A model generated the notes under the pieces. It saw only the letters and a program-made list of their open reading frames with translations, had not been told where the DNA came from and ran no database searches. Position numbers and translations under genes: made by a program. Shown one piece after another: positions 8,550 to 17,051 of a stretch of DNA of 64,000 bases (its first letter is position 1; the number at the start of each line of letters is the position of its first letter). The stretch comes from an uncultured Sulfitobacter sp. (GTDB taxonomy: Bacteria > Pseudomonadota > Alphaproteobacteria > Rhodobacterales > Rhodobacteraceae). The DNA lies in the NCBI RefSeq assembly GCF_947500075.1, contig NZ_CANMQS010000005.1:327478-391477 (forward strand). Reading direction: 5' to 3'.

Positions 8550-10679
8550 TCAGGCGACCATCGCCTCGATCTCGTCCTCCCCGGTGTCGTCGTCCGGTTG
8601 CGCGGAGGGAAGCGGCAACGACAGGATAAAGCTGCTGCCCTGACCTTCGACACTGGTGGCAATCAGATCCCCACCATGCGCCCGCGCAATATCGCGCGAA
8701 ATCGCCAGACCCAGACCGGTGCCGCCATATTTGCGGCCCGAAGAATTGTCGACCTGATGGAAGGCTTCAAAGACGCGGCCCAGATGCTCTTCCGGGATGC
8801 CGATGCCGCTGTCGGTGACGCGGAAAAGGACACTCTCCTCGGTCTGGGAGACATCCAGCGTGATCTTGCCCTCATCGGTGAACTTCGTGGCATTGCCAAT
8901 CAGGTTGATCAGGATCTGCTGGATCCGCTTGTCATCCGCGTTCAGCGCAAGATCCGGCGTGCTGACTTCAAGGGTAAGGCCCTTTTCCTCAATCATCGGA
9001 CGCATCTGGTCAATGACCGGCTCGGCGATCCGGGCGGCATTGGTGTCGGCCATGTCCATCGACAACGTGCCTGAATCCACCTTGGCAAAATCCAGAATCT
9101 CGCTGATCAGGGTGAACAGGTGGTTGCCCGAACGTTCCAGCGTTTCCATCATCTTGGCGACCTGATCGGTCATGACATCCAGCTTCGGCTGGATGTCGTC
9201 CTTGAGGTCCGGATGTTCCTCGATCTCGGCCATCAGCTTGCGATAGCTGGGCAGGCTGCGCATGTTCTTGGCCAGCTTGGCATGGCCCAGAATGACCGTC
9301 AGCGGTGTGCGCAATTCGTGGCTGAGCACGCCCATAAAGTCGGTCTTGGCCTTGTTGGCCGCTTCCGCCGCAATCTGCGCTTTCTTCAGATCGGTGATGT
9401 CGATGCGCAGACCCACGACGCTGCCGTCTTCCATGGGGCGGTCATAGGCGCGGATCAAGCGGCCATCGGCCAGGATCTGTTCCTTGTCGGAGGATTTGAT
9501 ATGCAGCCGCTTGGACCATTCCTCATACCATTCTTCCTCGCGCCCGATGGCGTCCGGGATCAGCTTCTTGCGCAGGTTGGCTTTGACGATGTCCTCATAC
9601 CGCGCGCCGACGCGCACCATGCCGGAGCCGCCGGCCAGTTGCTTGTACTTGTTGTTGAAGGCGACCAGACGGCGGTCCGCGTCAAACATGACAAAGCCAT
9701 GATCCAGTGCCTCGATCCCCACTGACAGCTGCTTTTCCGCGCGGCGGCGGGTGTCAAACAACCGCATCACATACCACAGCGCCAACAGGCACGCGCCCAT
9801 CGCGAGGGACCGGAGGGCCCAGCGGGTGATGTGATTGGGGCGGTGCAGGGGCCAGCCGCCTTCGGGCGTGGCCGCCAGTTGCCACTGGCCAAACGGCAGG
9901 TTGAGGCTCAGCCGGATGGGGTTTTGATCCAGAACGGCAATGTCGCCAAACAGCACCTGCTGACTGAACGGGCCGGTGGGCTGCACCTGGCTGATCAGCA
10001 TGTTGAATTTGGTCTCGAACTCCGGAAAACCCACCTTGTTCATCAGCTTGTCGTAATCCAGCACGACCGACAGCATTCCCCAGGGATGACCGGGGCCGGG
10101 GCTGGTCTTGTCATAGACCGGTTTGGACAGGATCAGGCCGCGCCCACCGGTGGCCAGGTTGACCGGCCCATTGATCAGCCCCTCGTCCGCGCGCAGCGCG
10201 GCTTCGATCTGGTTGTTCAACGCCCGGCGCACCCGATAATCCACGCCCAGAATACCTTTCTGTTCGGATCTGGGGAAAACCATGGTGGCGATCTGGTTCG
10301 GGGCCGCGACAAGGCTGCGGACCTCCGGGTTCTCCAGCATGAAATCAACCGCCTTGAGGTTGAATTCGGTCTGGTTGATTTGCGGGTTCTCACCGATGAC
10401 GGCGGCCAGTTCGTTCAGATCCATGATCCGTTCGAACAAGGTCGATTGCAGCCGCTCGCGCACTTCGATCAGGCGCACGGTTGAGGTCAGCTTCACATCG
10501 CGGACGTAGTTCTGATAGGTCAGCGTCTCAATGCGGTGGGTCAGAACAAACATGACAGCCGCAATGAACGCAAACAGGGCAATCCTGATCACGACCTGCC
10601 GTTGACGGGACGACGTCAAAGACGGTGTTTTTGTCTGGTCCGCAGTGTTTGTTTCTTCGTTTTGCATGCTGCCTGTCAC
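8550..10679 (-). CDS. Membrane sensor histidine kinase with CHASE-like and PAS domains
   Basis: This ~709-aa protein has a transmembrane helix near residues 28-48, a periplasmic CHASE-like sensor (about 50-280), a second helix near 290-310, a PAS domain (GIEALDHGFVMFDADRRLV onward), a HisKA domain with SHELRTPLTVILG, and an HATPase domain with NLIGNATKFTDEGK and [10 protein letters not shown]. There is no receiver domain and no response regulator next to it, so it is an orphan kinase. The longest frame begins with GTG at 10679. An ATG four codons later (10667) is equally possible, and neither has a strong ribosome site. The ligand is unknown. Confidence 0.9.
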   Translation of the reverse strand: MTGSMQNEETNTADQTKTPSLTSSRQRQVVIRIALFAFIAAVMFVLTHRIETLTYQNYVRDVKLTSTVRLIEVRERLQSTLFERIMDLNELAAVIGENPQINQTEFNLKAVDFMLENPEVRSLVAAPNQIATMVFPRSEQKGILGVDYRVRRALNNQIEAALRADEGLINGPVNLATGGRGLILSKPVYDKTSPGPGHPWGMLSVVLDYDKLMNKVGFPEFETKFNMLISQVQPTGPFSQQVLFGDIAVLDQNPIRLSLNLPFGQWQLAATPEGGWPLHRPNHITRWALRSLAMGACLLALWYVMRLFDTRRRAEKQLSVGIEALDHGFVMFDADRRLVAFNNKYKQLAGGSGMVRVGARYEDIVKANLRKKLIPDAIGREEEWYEEWSKRLHIKSSDKEQILADGRLIRAYDRPMEDGSVVGLRIDITDLKKAQIAAEAANKAKTDFMGVLSHELRTPLTVILGHAKLAKNMRSLPSYRKLMAEIEEHPDLKDDIQPKLDVMTDQVAKMMETLERSGNHLFTLISEILDFAKVDSGTLSMDMADTNAARIAEPVIDQMRPMIEEKGLTLEVSTPDLALNADDKRIQQILINLIGNATKFTDEGKITLDVSQTEESVLFRVTDSGIGIPEEHLGRVFEAFHQVDNSSGRKYGGTGLGLAISRDIARAHGGDLIATSVEGQGSSFILSLPLPSAQPDDDTGEDEIEAMVA

Positions 10680-10991
10680 CGAGTTTTCTTCGGATGCCTG
10701 TTATGGTCAGAATGTGCCAAAGAAATTGGCGCATTTTAGGGCAGAAACCCCTGTTTCTTCGAAACCTTCAGGCAAAGTGCATCCCACCGCCAACGGATCG
10801 GGAAGGATCAAGAAAATAGGGGGTTTCCCCGGTATTCCGGCATTCAGGGCCAGGTGGGAAACGCGCGCGCGGATGGAAATGGGCGGAATTGTGGCGCAGA
10901 TCTCGGACAATTCCGCTGTACGATCCCCGCAAGCCGACGGCGACCGCGGCCTTACCCCGACAGCCGTTCCGCACGCCGCAGGCGGCCTGCG
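10680..10991. other. 312-bp intergenic stretch upstream of the histidine kinase
   Basis: No convincing gene is seen here; the open frames present lack family features and overlap one another. It should hold the promoter of the histidine kinase (minus strand). No riboswitch or tRNA was recognised. Confidence 0.5.
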
Positions 10992-11204
10992 TCAGACGTC
11001 GATGAAGCCCAGCTTTTCAAGGGCGATCCGTGCCGCTTTGCGCTGTTCTGCGGGCCCGTTCAGCAGCGTTGTGTTAAGCTGCTTGACCAAGACGGTCAGC
11101 GCGCGGTTTTTCTGCCGATCCGCGATGAACCCTGCGACTTGGTCGGAAGCAAGGCCGTGGATGAACTGGATGGCGTGAGAAGAGGTTTGTGCGGTGTCAG
11201 TCAT
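10992..11204 (-). CDS. Small hypothetical protein (70 aa)
   Basis: This 70-aa soluble helical protein has no signal peptide or membrane segment. It reads like a real protein (IQFIHGLASDQVAGFIADRQ, then an amphipathic C-terminal part ending KLGFIDV), and a GGGGGG ribosome site lies about 10 bases upstream of its ATG. I do not recognise the family. It stands alone between two intergenic gaps, on the same strand as its neighbours. Confidence 0.55.
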   Translation of the reverse strand: MTDTAQTSSHAIQFIHGLASDQVAGFIADRQKNRALTVLVKQLNTTLLNGPAEQRKAARIALEKLGFIDV

Positions 11205-11346
11205 GTCGTGCGATGCCCCCCAAGAGCGCGTTCCGTCAGAATCGGCGTGACTGTCCCTCGACCGCCGATGCCCCAGCAGAACCCCATTTGCCGCGTGGAG
11301 TCCATGATTAATCAGGCGCTGTGGCCGGGGGCAGTTTGCCGGTCCG

Positions 11347-11970
11347 TCAGGTCAGTACAACAGTGCCGTTCGGCGTGGCAAAGGTGCCGACAAATCCCGT
11401 CGTCGCCCCCGCCTGCACCGGAATCGGGCAACCAATCGTGTCATAGACCGCCTGCAATCCCGCCGCATCCGGGTCGAGCGCCACAAAACGCTCCAGCGTC
11501 GTGCCCCCCGGCGTGGTGCCCGCCGGATGGGGGGAGCCTTCCCAGTCGATGAAGAACGGCAGACGTCCGGGCCAGCGCGGGTCAGCAAGGCGCATGATCG
11601 TCCAGTTCAACTGCACCCCCTCAGGCGTCTTGCGCGACATCGGGATGGGGTCCTCGACCGTGATGCCGCCGTCCTCGGCACGGCGGCGGACCGCTGCCAG
11701 ATCGTCACAGGCCAGCGCAAAGGTCAGCATCTGCGGCTGCGGCAGTGCGGCAATGCCCGCGCCCATGGTGCCCGCCAGATCCTGTTCGGGGTCGGGGGCA
11801 ATGATCTCAACATAGGTGGTGGCGGTCAGCCCGCTCAGCGCATTGCGCGTGCCAAAACCGGGATGCCTGCCGCCAATGATGGGGGCCACACCCGTCAGCC
11901 GTTCAAACAGCGCTGACCCCGCGTCCAGATCGGGCACCGCCCACAGCACATGATCCAATGCAATTGCCAT
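11347..11970 (-). CDS. VOC-family (glyoxalase-like) protein
   Basis: This 207-aa protein starts AIALDHVLWAVPDLDAGSAL, the first beta-alpha unit of a vicinal-oxygen-chelate fold of the glyoxalase-like type. The GGRHPGFGTRNAL and TYVEIIAPDPEQD segments are typical of that subgroup. A GGGAG ribosome site precedes the ATG. Family members bind a divalent metal and act on varied small molecules; the substrate is not predictable. It is the last gene of a run of four minus-strand genes that includes the haem-related pair. Confidence 0.8.
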   Translation of the reverse strand: MAIALDHVLWAVPDLDAGSALFERLTGVAPIIGGRHPGFGTRNALSGLTATTYVEIIAPDPEQDLAGTMGAGIAALPQPQMLTFALACDDLAAVRRRAEDGGITVEDPIPMSRKTPEGVQLNWTIMRLADPRWPGRLPFFIDWEGSPHPAGTTPGGTTLERFVALDPDAAGLQAVYDTIGCPIPVQAGATTGFVGTFATPNGTVVLT

Positions 11971-12033
11971 ATCCGCCGCTCCCTTTATCCGCTGGTCGCA
12001 GGTAACGACAGGCAGGCCCGAAGGGCAAGCGGT

Positions 12034-12348
12034 TCAGGCGATATGCTGGATCGCCGAGAACCCTTCGAACTGCGGCGTGCCTTCATGCAGCTTCTGATCG
12101 GGATTGCCCGCGTTCCTGTGCGCCGCGCGAAAGGCATCCGACCGGGTCCAGCCGCGAAAGGCCTCCTCATCCCGCCAGACCGTGTGGGAGGCATACAGGA
12201 TCAGACCATCGGTCTCTGGGCCCTTGAGCATGTGGAATTCCACAAACCCCTCCATCCCTTTGAGGTGGCTGTCGCGGCCCAGCCAAAGCGCCTCGAAAGC
12301 GTCGGCATTGGCGGTGGGCACATGGAAACGGTTCATGGCAAGATACAT
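12034..12348 (-). CDS. Antibiotic-biosynthesis-monooxygenase (ABM) fold protein, possible haem monooxygenase
   Basis: This 104-aa single-domain protein begins MYLAMNRFHVPTANADAFEA and contains GMEGFVEFHMLKG and SHTVWRDEEAFRGWTRSDAF, the classic ABM dimeric alpha-beta barrel pattern seen in IsdG/HmoB-like haem-degrading enzymes. I chose the ATG at 12348 because it starts the domain, has GAAGGA upstream, and avoids overlap with the ChaN-like gene 13 bp upstream. The pairing with a ChaN-like protein makes a haem role plausible. ABM proteins of other functions remain possible. Confidence 0.75.
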   Translation of the reverse strand: MYLAMNRFHVPTANADAFEALWLGRDSHLKGMEGFVEFHMLKGPETDGLILYASHTVWRDEEAFRGWTRSDAFRAAHRNAGNPDQKLHEGTPQFEGFSAIQHIA

Positions 12349-12361
12349 GCGCAGGGGTCCT

Positions 12362-13171
12362 TCAGTTGGAAAAGGCGGCACAGGGGTCGCCGCGTGTGGG
12401 GGCAGGGGTGGTCAGGGTGCCGTCAAAGGCGGTGCCGTTCTGCGGCCCTTCGACAAAGGCAAAAGCATAGCTGGTCACATCCGGGGCCGCGCGGGCAAGA
12501 TAGACGGGCATCCCCCACCCGGTGTGCACATGGCCATTGCCGACGATCACCACAACCGGCGCACCGTGATCGTTTAGCGCCTGCAAGGCCACCCGTGCAA
12601 AATGCGAATCGCGCAGGCGCTGCGCCTCGACCATGCCGGACATCATCTCAAGCGGCATCGCTTCGCAATGGGCCTCAAACTGCATCTGTTCCCGCGCGGT
12701 CTGCTCCGCCTCCGGCAGCGGCTCGGTCAACCCATAGGCTGCGGCGCGCGCGCCAAAGATCGCCGCCGCACCATCGGTAAAGGCTGCGCGCACGCGGTCG
12801 CGGGTCAGGGCCATGCCGATCACCTCCGCGTCCCCCAAAGCCTCAAAGATCGGCAGGTAGAGCGCGAAATCCGGCCAGCCTGCCGCTTCCCAGCCGATCC
12901 GTTCGCCAAGGCCCGCCGCATCGCCATCCGCTGCATTCACCAGCGCCGCCTGCGCCGGGCTGAGCATCTCAAACACAACCGCAGTGGGGGAAAGCGCTGC
13001 AATTACAGCCGCTTGCCCCCGGTGGTGCATCTCGTTGTCGTGGATCTCTCCCAACAGCACCACATCGGCCTGCGCCATCGCGGCCAGCGTGTCGGCATCA
13101 GGCACCGGCGTTTCAGCAAATGCAGGCAGGGCGCAGGCAAGGCCGAAGCAGAACGCATATCGTGTCATCAT
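12362..13171 (-). CDS. ChaN-like haem-binding/Tiki-superfamily protein
   Basis: This 269-aa exported protein has a signal peptide (residues 1-19, ending ALPAFAE) and, in the mature part, VVLLGEIHDNEMHH, the hallmark of the ChaN/Tiki family (PF04187-type), plus the C-terminal VVVIVGNGHVHTGWGMP. The GEIHDN and GNGHVH histidines are those expected to bind haem or metal. There is no lipobox cysteine, so it is probably periplasmic rather than a lipoprotein. It sits 13 bp before the ABM gene in the same direction, suggesting joint haem handling. Two adjacent ATG codons are possible starts. Confidence 0.8.
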   Translation of the reverse strand: MMTRYAFCFGLACALPAFAETPVPDADTLAAMAQADVVLLGEIHDNEMHHRGQAAVIAALSPTAVVFEMLSPAQAALVNAADGDAAGLGERIGWEAAGWPDFALYLPIFEALGDAEVIGMALTRDRVRAAFTDGAAAIFGARAAAYGLTEPLPEAEQTAREQMQFEAHCEAMPLEMMSGMVEAQRLRDSHFARVALQALNDHGAPVVVIVGNGHVHTGWGMPVYLARAAPDVTSYAFAFVEGPQNGTAFDGTLTTPAPTRGDPCAAFSN

Positions 13172-13214
13172 GCCCTCAAGGTAGGGCCGTAGGGCCCAAG
13201 GGCGAGGGGTCGCA

Positions 13215-14762
13215 TCACCCGCAGACCACTTCGATCAACGCTGGTCCGTCGCTCTCCAGCCCCGCCCGCAGGGAGGCAGCAAAGAAATCCGCATCCTCGA
13301 CCCGCGTGGCAGGCACGCCATGCCCCTTGGCAAGCGCCACCCAATCCAGCACCGGCTGCTCAATATCAAACATCGCCTGCGCATTGGCACCGTAGCTGTT
13401 GACGCCGACGTTCTTCAGCTCATCGCGCAGGATCTGATAGCCGCGGTTGGCGAAGATGATCACCGTCAAGTCCAGCCCTTCGCGGGCCATGGTCCACAGG
13501 GATTGCAGCGTGTACATCGCCGTGCCATCGCCGATCAGCGCAATGACCTTGCGGTCCGGGCAGGCAATCGCCGCCCCCACCGCGCAAGGCAGGCCAAGGC
13601 CAATCGCGCCGCCTGTGCCCCCCAGCACCTCATGCGGGCGTGCTTGGGTGGTCAGCGGCAACACCTGATGGCCGGAAGTGATCGCCTCATTGCAGACAAT
13701 CGCATCCTCCGGGATCAGCGCGGCCAGCGTCTGGCCCACTTTGGCCAATGACATCTCTCCCGTGGCGACCGCTGGCAGGTCCAGCTGGAAACGTGCAGGC
13801 GCGTCCGCGTCGGAGGCTCCCACCGCGTCCGCCAAAGCCTGTAGCGACCACCCAATATCCTCCTCCGGCCCGCACAGCGTCGTGACGGCGCAGCCGGCTG
13901 GTTCGGGCAGGCTCGGCTTGTCGGGGTAGGCAAAGAACGCCACGGGCCGTTCCGTGCCCAGCAAGATCAGGGTGGAGATCCCCGCCATCTGCGCAATCTT
14001 CGGCGTGACGGGATAGACCAGTTGTTCCACCTTCGTGGTGCCCGCCCCCTTGGCAATGCGCGCCAGCAGCGTGTCGCAGATCAACCGGCATCCGGTTCTG
14101 GCCGCGATCCGGCCCGCCAGCTCCCGCTCTGCGCCAAACAGCGCGGTGCCCCCGATCATCAGTGCCGCGCCGGGTTGGCGCAACTGCTGCGCGATGGCTT
14201 CGACCAATGCGTCATCGGGCCGTCGCAGGGCAGGCGGGGCGGCTGCGGTGACCGGGCCATCCGCTGTGTCCCATGCGGTATCGGCAGGCAGGATCAGCGT
14301 CGCGATTTGCCCGTTGCGGCTTCGTGCAGCTCGGATCGCGTCGGCCCCGTCGGGGGCGACGCTGGCGGCATCCGGTGACATCCGGGTCCAATGGCTGACG
14401 GTCTGGCTGATGCCGACCGTGTCGCCCTTCAGCGGGCTTTCATATTGCAGATGGTGGATCGCATGATCCCCCATCACATTGACCATGCCGCTGCCCGCCT
14501 TGCGGGCGTTGTGGATGTTGGCAAAAGCATTGCCAAAGCCGGGTGCCAAATGCAGCAGCGTGCCTGCCACATCGCGCTTCATGCGGAAGTATCCGTCCGC
14601 CGCGCCGCTGGTGCCGCCCTCAAACAGGCACAGCACACAGCGCATTTCGGGATGGGCGTCCAACGCGGCGACAAAGTGCATCTCAGACGTGCCGGGATTG
14701 GCAAAAACCGTATCCACGCCACTGTCGAGCATGGTTTTCACAAGGCTGGTCGCGCCGTTCAT
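13215..14762 (-). CDS. Thiamine-diphosphate-dependent enzyme, acetolactate-synthase-like
   Basis: This 515-aa enzyme has the three-domain layout of the acetolactate synthase/benzoylformate decarboxylase group. The N-terminal domain carries the catalytic Glu in CLFEGGTSGAADGY, and the C-terminal ThDP site is GDGTAMYTLQSLW followed by IIFANRGY. The ATG at 14762 was chosen because GGAGA lies just upstream and MNGATSLVKTMLDSG is the usual family start. It is shorter than IlvB (about 570 aa) and stands without ilvH, so it is probably not the biosynthetic acetolactate synthase. The substrate is unknown. Confidence 0.85.
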   Translation of the reverse strand: MNGATSLVKTMLDSGVDTVFANPGTSEMHFVAALDAHPEMRCVLCLFEGGTSGAADGYFRMKRDVAGTLLHLAPGFGNAFANIHNARKAGSGMVNVMGDHAIHHLQYESPLKGDTVGISQTVSHWTRMSPDAASVAPDGADAIRAARSRNGQIATLILPADTAWDTADGPVTAAAPPALRRPDDALVEAIAQQLRQPGAALMIGGTALFGAERELAGRIAARTGCRLICDTLLARIAKGAGTTKVEQLVYPVTPKIAQMAGISTLILLGTERPVAFFAYPDKPSLPEPAGCAVTTLCGPEEDIGWSLQALADAVGASDADAPARFQLDLPAVATGEMSLAKVGQTLAALIPEDAIVCNEAITSGHQVLPLTTQARPHEVLGGTGGAIGLGLPCAVGAAIACPDRKVIALIGDGTAMYTLQSLWTMAREGLDLTVIIFANRGYQILRDELKNVGVNSYGANAQAMFDIEQPVLDWVALAKGHGVPATRVEDADFFAASLRAGLESDGPALIEVVCG

Positions 14763-14923
14763 GGGGATTCTCCGCTGGTTTGCGCGCAGCGTACTGCCCG
14801 CAGCACCCAGGCAAAAGAGCCATTCCGGCGCGCCCGGCCCACCGGAATAGCTGTTGCATCGCAAGACCGAATGGCATTTTCTTAACGACGCAAATTCAAG
14901 CATCCCAAAGGGAGACACCTCAC

Positions 14924-15847
14924 ATGAAAAAACTGCTCGCCACTACGGCGCTCGCTCTCACAGTCGGCAGCGCGGCCATGGCCAATTGCGACAAGGTCAC
15001 GTTCTCGGACGTGGGCTGGACCGACATCACCGCCACCACCGCCGCAGCGACCGTGGTGCTGGACGCGCTGGGATATGAAACAGAGATCAAGATCCTCTCG
15101 GTGCCGGTCACCTATACCTCCATGGCCGCAGGCGACATTGACGTGTTCCTGGGCAACTGGATGCCGACAATGGAAGCTGACATCGCCCCCTATCGTGAGG
15201 CTGGCACCGTCGACACCGTGCGCGCCAATCTTCAAGGGGCGAAGTACACGCTGGCCGTCAACAAGGCCGCGGCCGATCTGGGCATCACCTCCTTCGGGGC
15301 GATTGCCGCCAATGCCGATGCGCTGGATGGCAAGATCTACGGCATTGAGCCCGGCAATGACGGCAACCGCCTGATCCAGTCGATGATTGATGACAATGCC
15401 TTTGATCTCAAGGGCTTCGAAGTTGTTGAAAGCTCCGAGCAAGGCATGCTGGCGCAGGTCCAGCGCCTGTCGCGCAAGGGTGATCCGATTGTCTTCCTCG
15501 GCTGGGAGCCGCATCCGATGAATGCCAATTTCGAGCTGACCTATCTGGAAGGCGGCGATGATTTCTTCGGCCCCGATCTGGGCGGGGCGACGGTCTATAC
15601 CAACACCCGCGCAGGCTATGTGGGGGAATGTCCGAACGTTGGCAAACTGCTGAGCAACATGGAGTTCACGCTGGCCATGGAGAATGAGATCATGGGCGCG
15701 ATCCTGGACGATGGCGAAGACCCGGCAGATGCCGCGCGCGCGTGGCTCTCGGCCAACACCGATGCGGCGGCGGGCTGGCTCGATGGTGTGACCACCAAAG
15801 ACGGCGGTGACGCAAAGGCGGCTGTGATGGGCGCAATCGGCGGGTAA
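14924..15847 (+). CDS. choX: Choline ABC transporter substrate-binding protein ChoX
   Basis: This 307-aa secreted binding protein has a signal peptide ending GSAAMA before Asn-Cys. The mature part begins CDKVTFSDVGWTDITATTAA and has the ChoX-like pocket residues in VFLGNWMPTMEADI and VFLGWEPHPMNANFELTYL, where Trp and Tyr side chains box the quaternary amine. The ATG at 14924 has GGAG 9 bases upstream. It is first in choX-choW-choV. No betaine-synthesis genes lie in the window. Confidence 0.92.
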   Translation: MKKLLATTALALTVGSAAMANCDKVTFSDVGWTDITATTAAATVVLDALGYETEIKILSVPVTYTSMAAGDIDVFLGNWMPTMEADIAPYREAGTVDTVRANLQGAKYTLAVNKAAADLGITSFGAIAANADALDGKIYGIEPGNDGNRLIQSMIDDNAFDLKGFEVVESSEQGMLAQVQRLSRKGDPIVFLGWEPHPMNANFELTYLEGGDDFFGPDLGGATVYTNTRAGYVGECPNVGKLLSNMEFTLAMENEIMGAILDDGEDPADAARAWLSANTDAAAGWLDGVTTKDGGDAKAAVMGAIGG

Positions 15848-15873
15848 ACCTGCCCGTCTTGTCGATACACACA

Positions 15874-15904
15874 GCGGGCGGCTTTTGACACAAAGGCCGC
15901 CCGC
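15874..15904 (+). terminator. Hairpin between choX and choW
   Basis: Perfect 9-bp inverted repeat, GCGGGCGGC at 15874-15882 and GCCGCCCGC at 15896-15904, with a 13-base loop and no T-run after it. It probably protects choX mRNA or attenuates transcription into choW, giving excess binding protein. Confidence 0.6.
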
Positions 15905-15945
15905 ACTCAATGACGACGCCGCGCGCGCCACGAAGGACCCCACCC

Positions 15946-16779
15946 ATGGAATGGCTGACAGAGAACAAGATCCCCATCGACGATTGGGCCGAAGGCGCCT
16001 TCGACTTTCTACAAATCAAGGGAGAGTGGTTCTTTGACGGTCTCGCCCTGGTGATGGAGCAGCTGATTGATGCGATCCTGTGGCTGCTGCAAACACCGCA
16101 TCCGTTTATTATCATTGCATTATTCGCGGCCCTCACATGGCTGATCCAGCGCAACTGGAAAACCGTGGGTTTCGTGGTGCTGGGGTTCCTGTTCATCCTC
16201 AATCAGGACTACTGGGAGGAAACGACCGAGAGCCTGACGCTGGTGCTGTCGGCCTGTGTGGTCTGTATGGGGCTGGGTGTGCCGATTGGCATCGCGGCGG
16301 CGCACCGTCCGAAACTCTACCGTTTCATGCGGCCTGTGTTGGATCTGATGCAGACGCTGCCCACCTTTGTCTACCTGATCCCCGCCATTGTGTTCTTCGG
16401 CATCGGCATGGTGCCGGGCCTCATCGCAACGGTGATCTTCGTGCTGCCCGCGCCGATCCGCCTGACGCAACTTGGGATTTCCTCCACCCCGCGCGCGCTG
16501 ACCGAAGCGGCAGAAGCCTTTGGCGCGACGCCCAGCCAGACTTTGTGGAAGATCGAATTGCCCTATGCGCTGCCGCAGATCATGACCGGGCTGAACCAGA
16601 CAATCATGCTGTCGCTGTCGATGGTGGTGATTGCGGCCCTTGTGGGCGCGGATGGTCTGGGCGTGCCGGTGGTGCGGGCGCTCAATCAGGTGAACACGGG
16701 GCTGGGCTTTGAAAGCGGTCTGATCATTGTGGTCGTGGCGATCATGCTCGACCGGATGCTGCGGGTGGGTGAGAAATGA
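15946..16779 (+). CDS. choW: Choline ABC transporter permease ChoW
   Basis: This 277-aa membrane protein has several hydrophobic segments (around residues 45-60, 65-85, 95-115, 140-170 and 210-260) and the BPD-transport signature EAAEAFGATPSQTLWKIELP. The ATG at 15946 (MEWLTENKIPID) has GAAGGA upstream; a start 12 codons earlier is possible but less likely. Its end, VGEK-stop, is directly reused at the end of the next small gene (17-bp direct repeat). It should form the channel with ChoV as ATPase and ChoX as receptor. Confidence 0.92.
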   Translation: MEWLTENKIPIDDWAEGAFDFLQIKGEWFFDGLALVMEQLIDAILWLLQTPHPFIIIALFAALTWLIQRNWKTVGFVVLGFLFILNQDYWEETTESLTLVLSACVVCMGLGVPIGIAAAHRPKLYRFMRPVLDLMQTLPTFVYLIPAIVFFGIGMVPGLIATVIFVLPAPIRLTQLGISSTPRALTEAAEAFGATPSQTLWKIELPYALPQIMTGLNQTIMLSLSMVVIAALVGADGLGVPVVRALNQVNTGLGFESGLIIVVVAIMLDRMLRVGEK

Positions 16780-17051
16780 GCAACGAGACTGAAGAAATTG
16801 TAGGCAGACTAAATCGAGCTTTGGAATTAGCAGAGACTGGGCCAAAGGCCGAACTGAAGCCGGTGATAGCTTCGATCATTCTTAGTTCGCATCACTTTCC
16901 CGATCACAGGGGGCATCTCATTCGCGAAGCCTGCGCGACTATTAAACAAGTTCCCAAGGCTGTTGATCGAAAGAGAGAAAAATCTCTTGCGCGTGCGGAC
17001 ATCCAGAAATTCCATCGAGTTGCTAAGAATTGGATGGGTGAGAAATGAGCA
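16766..17051. repeat. 17-bp direct repeat bounding a 269-bp insert between choW and choV
   Basis: TGGGTGAGAAATGAGCA occurs at 16766-16782 and again, unchanged, at 17035-17051. The first copy holds the choW stop and the start of the 90-aa gene. The second holds the stop of that gene and the choV start. Removing one copy and the 252 bp between them would restore a direct choW-choV ATGA overlap. This pattern suggests insertion or recombination at the original gene junction. Confidence 0.85.
16776..17048 (+). CDS. Hypothetical 90-aa protein inserted between choW and choV
   Basis: This 90-aa protein is not recognised. It starts SNETEEIVGRLNRALELAET, is largely helical and basic toward the end (VDRKREKSLARADIQKF), and ends in GEK like ChoW. 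The DNA is visibly richer in A and T than the genes on both sides. Start and stop each overlap a neighbour by 4 bp (ATGA), so it would be translated with the transporter. The 17-bp repeat at both ends marks it as an added segment. It has no membrane segment and no signal peptide. Whether it does anything for the transporter is unknown. Confidence 0.65.
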   Translation: MSNETEEIVGRLNRALELAETGPKAELKPVIASIILSSHHFPDHRGHLIREACATIKQVPKAVDRKREKSLARADIQKFHRVAKNWMGEK

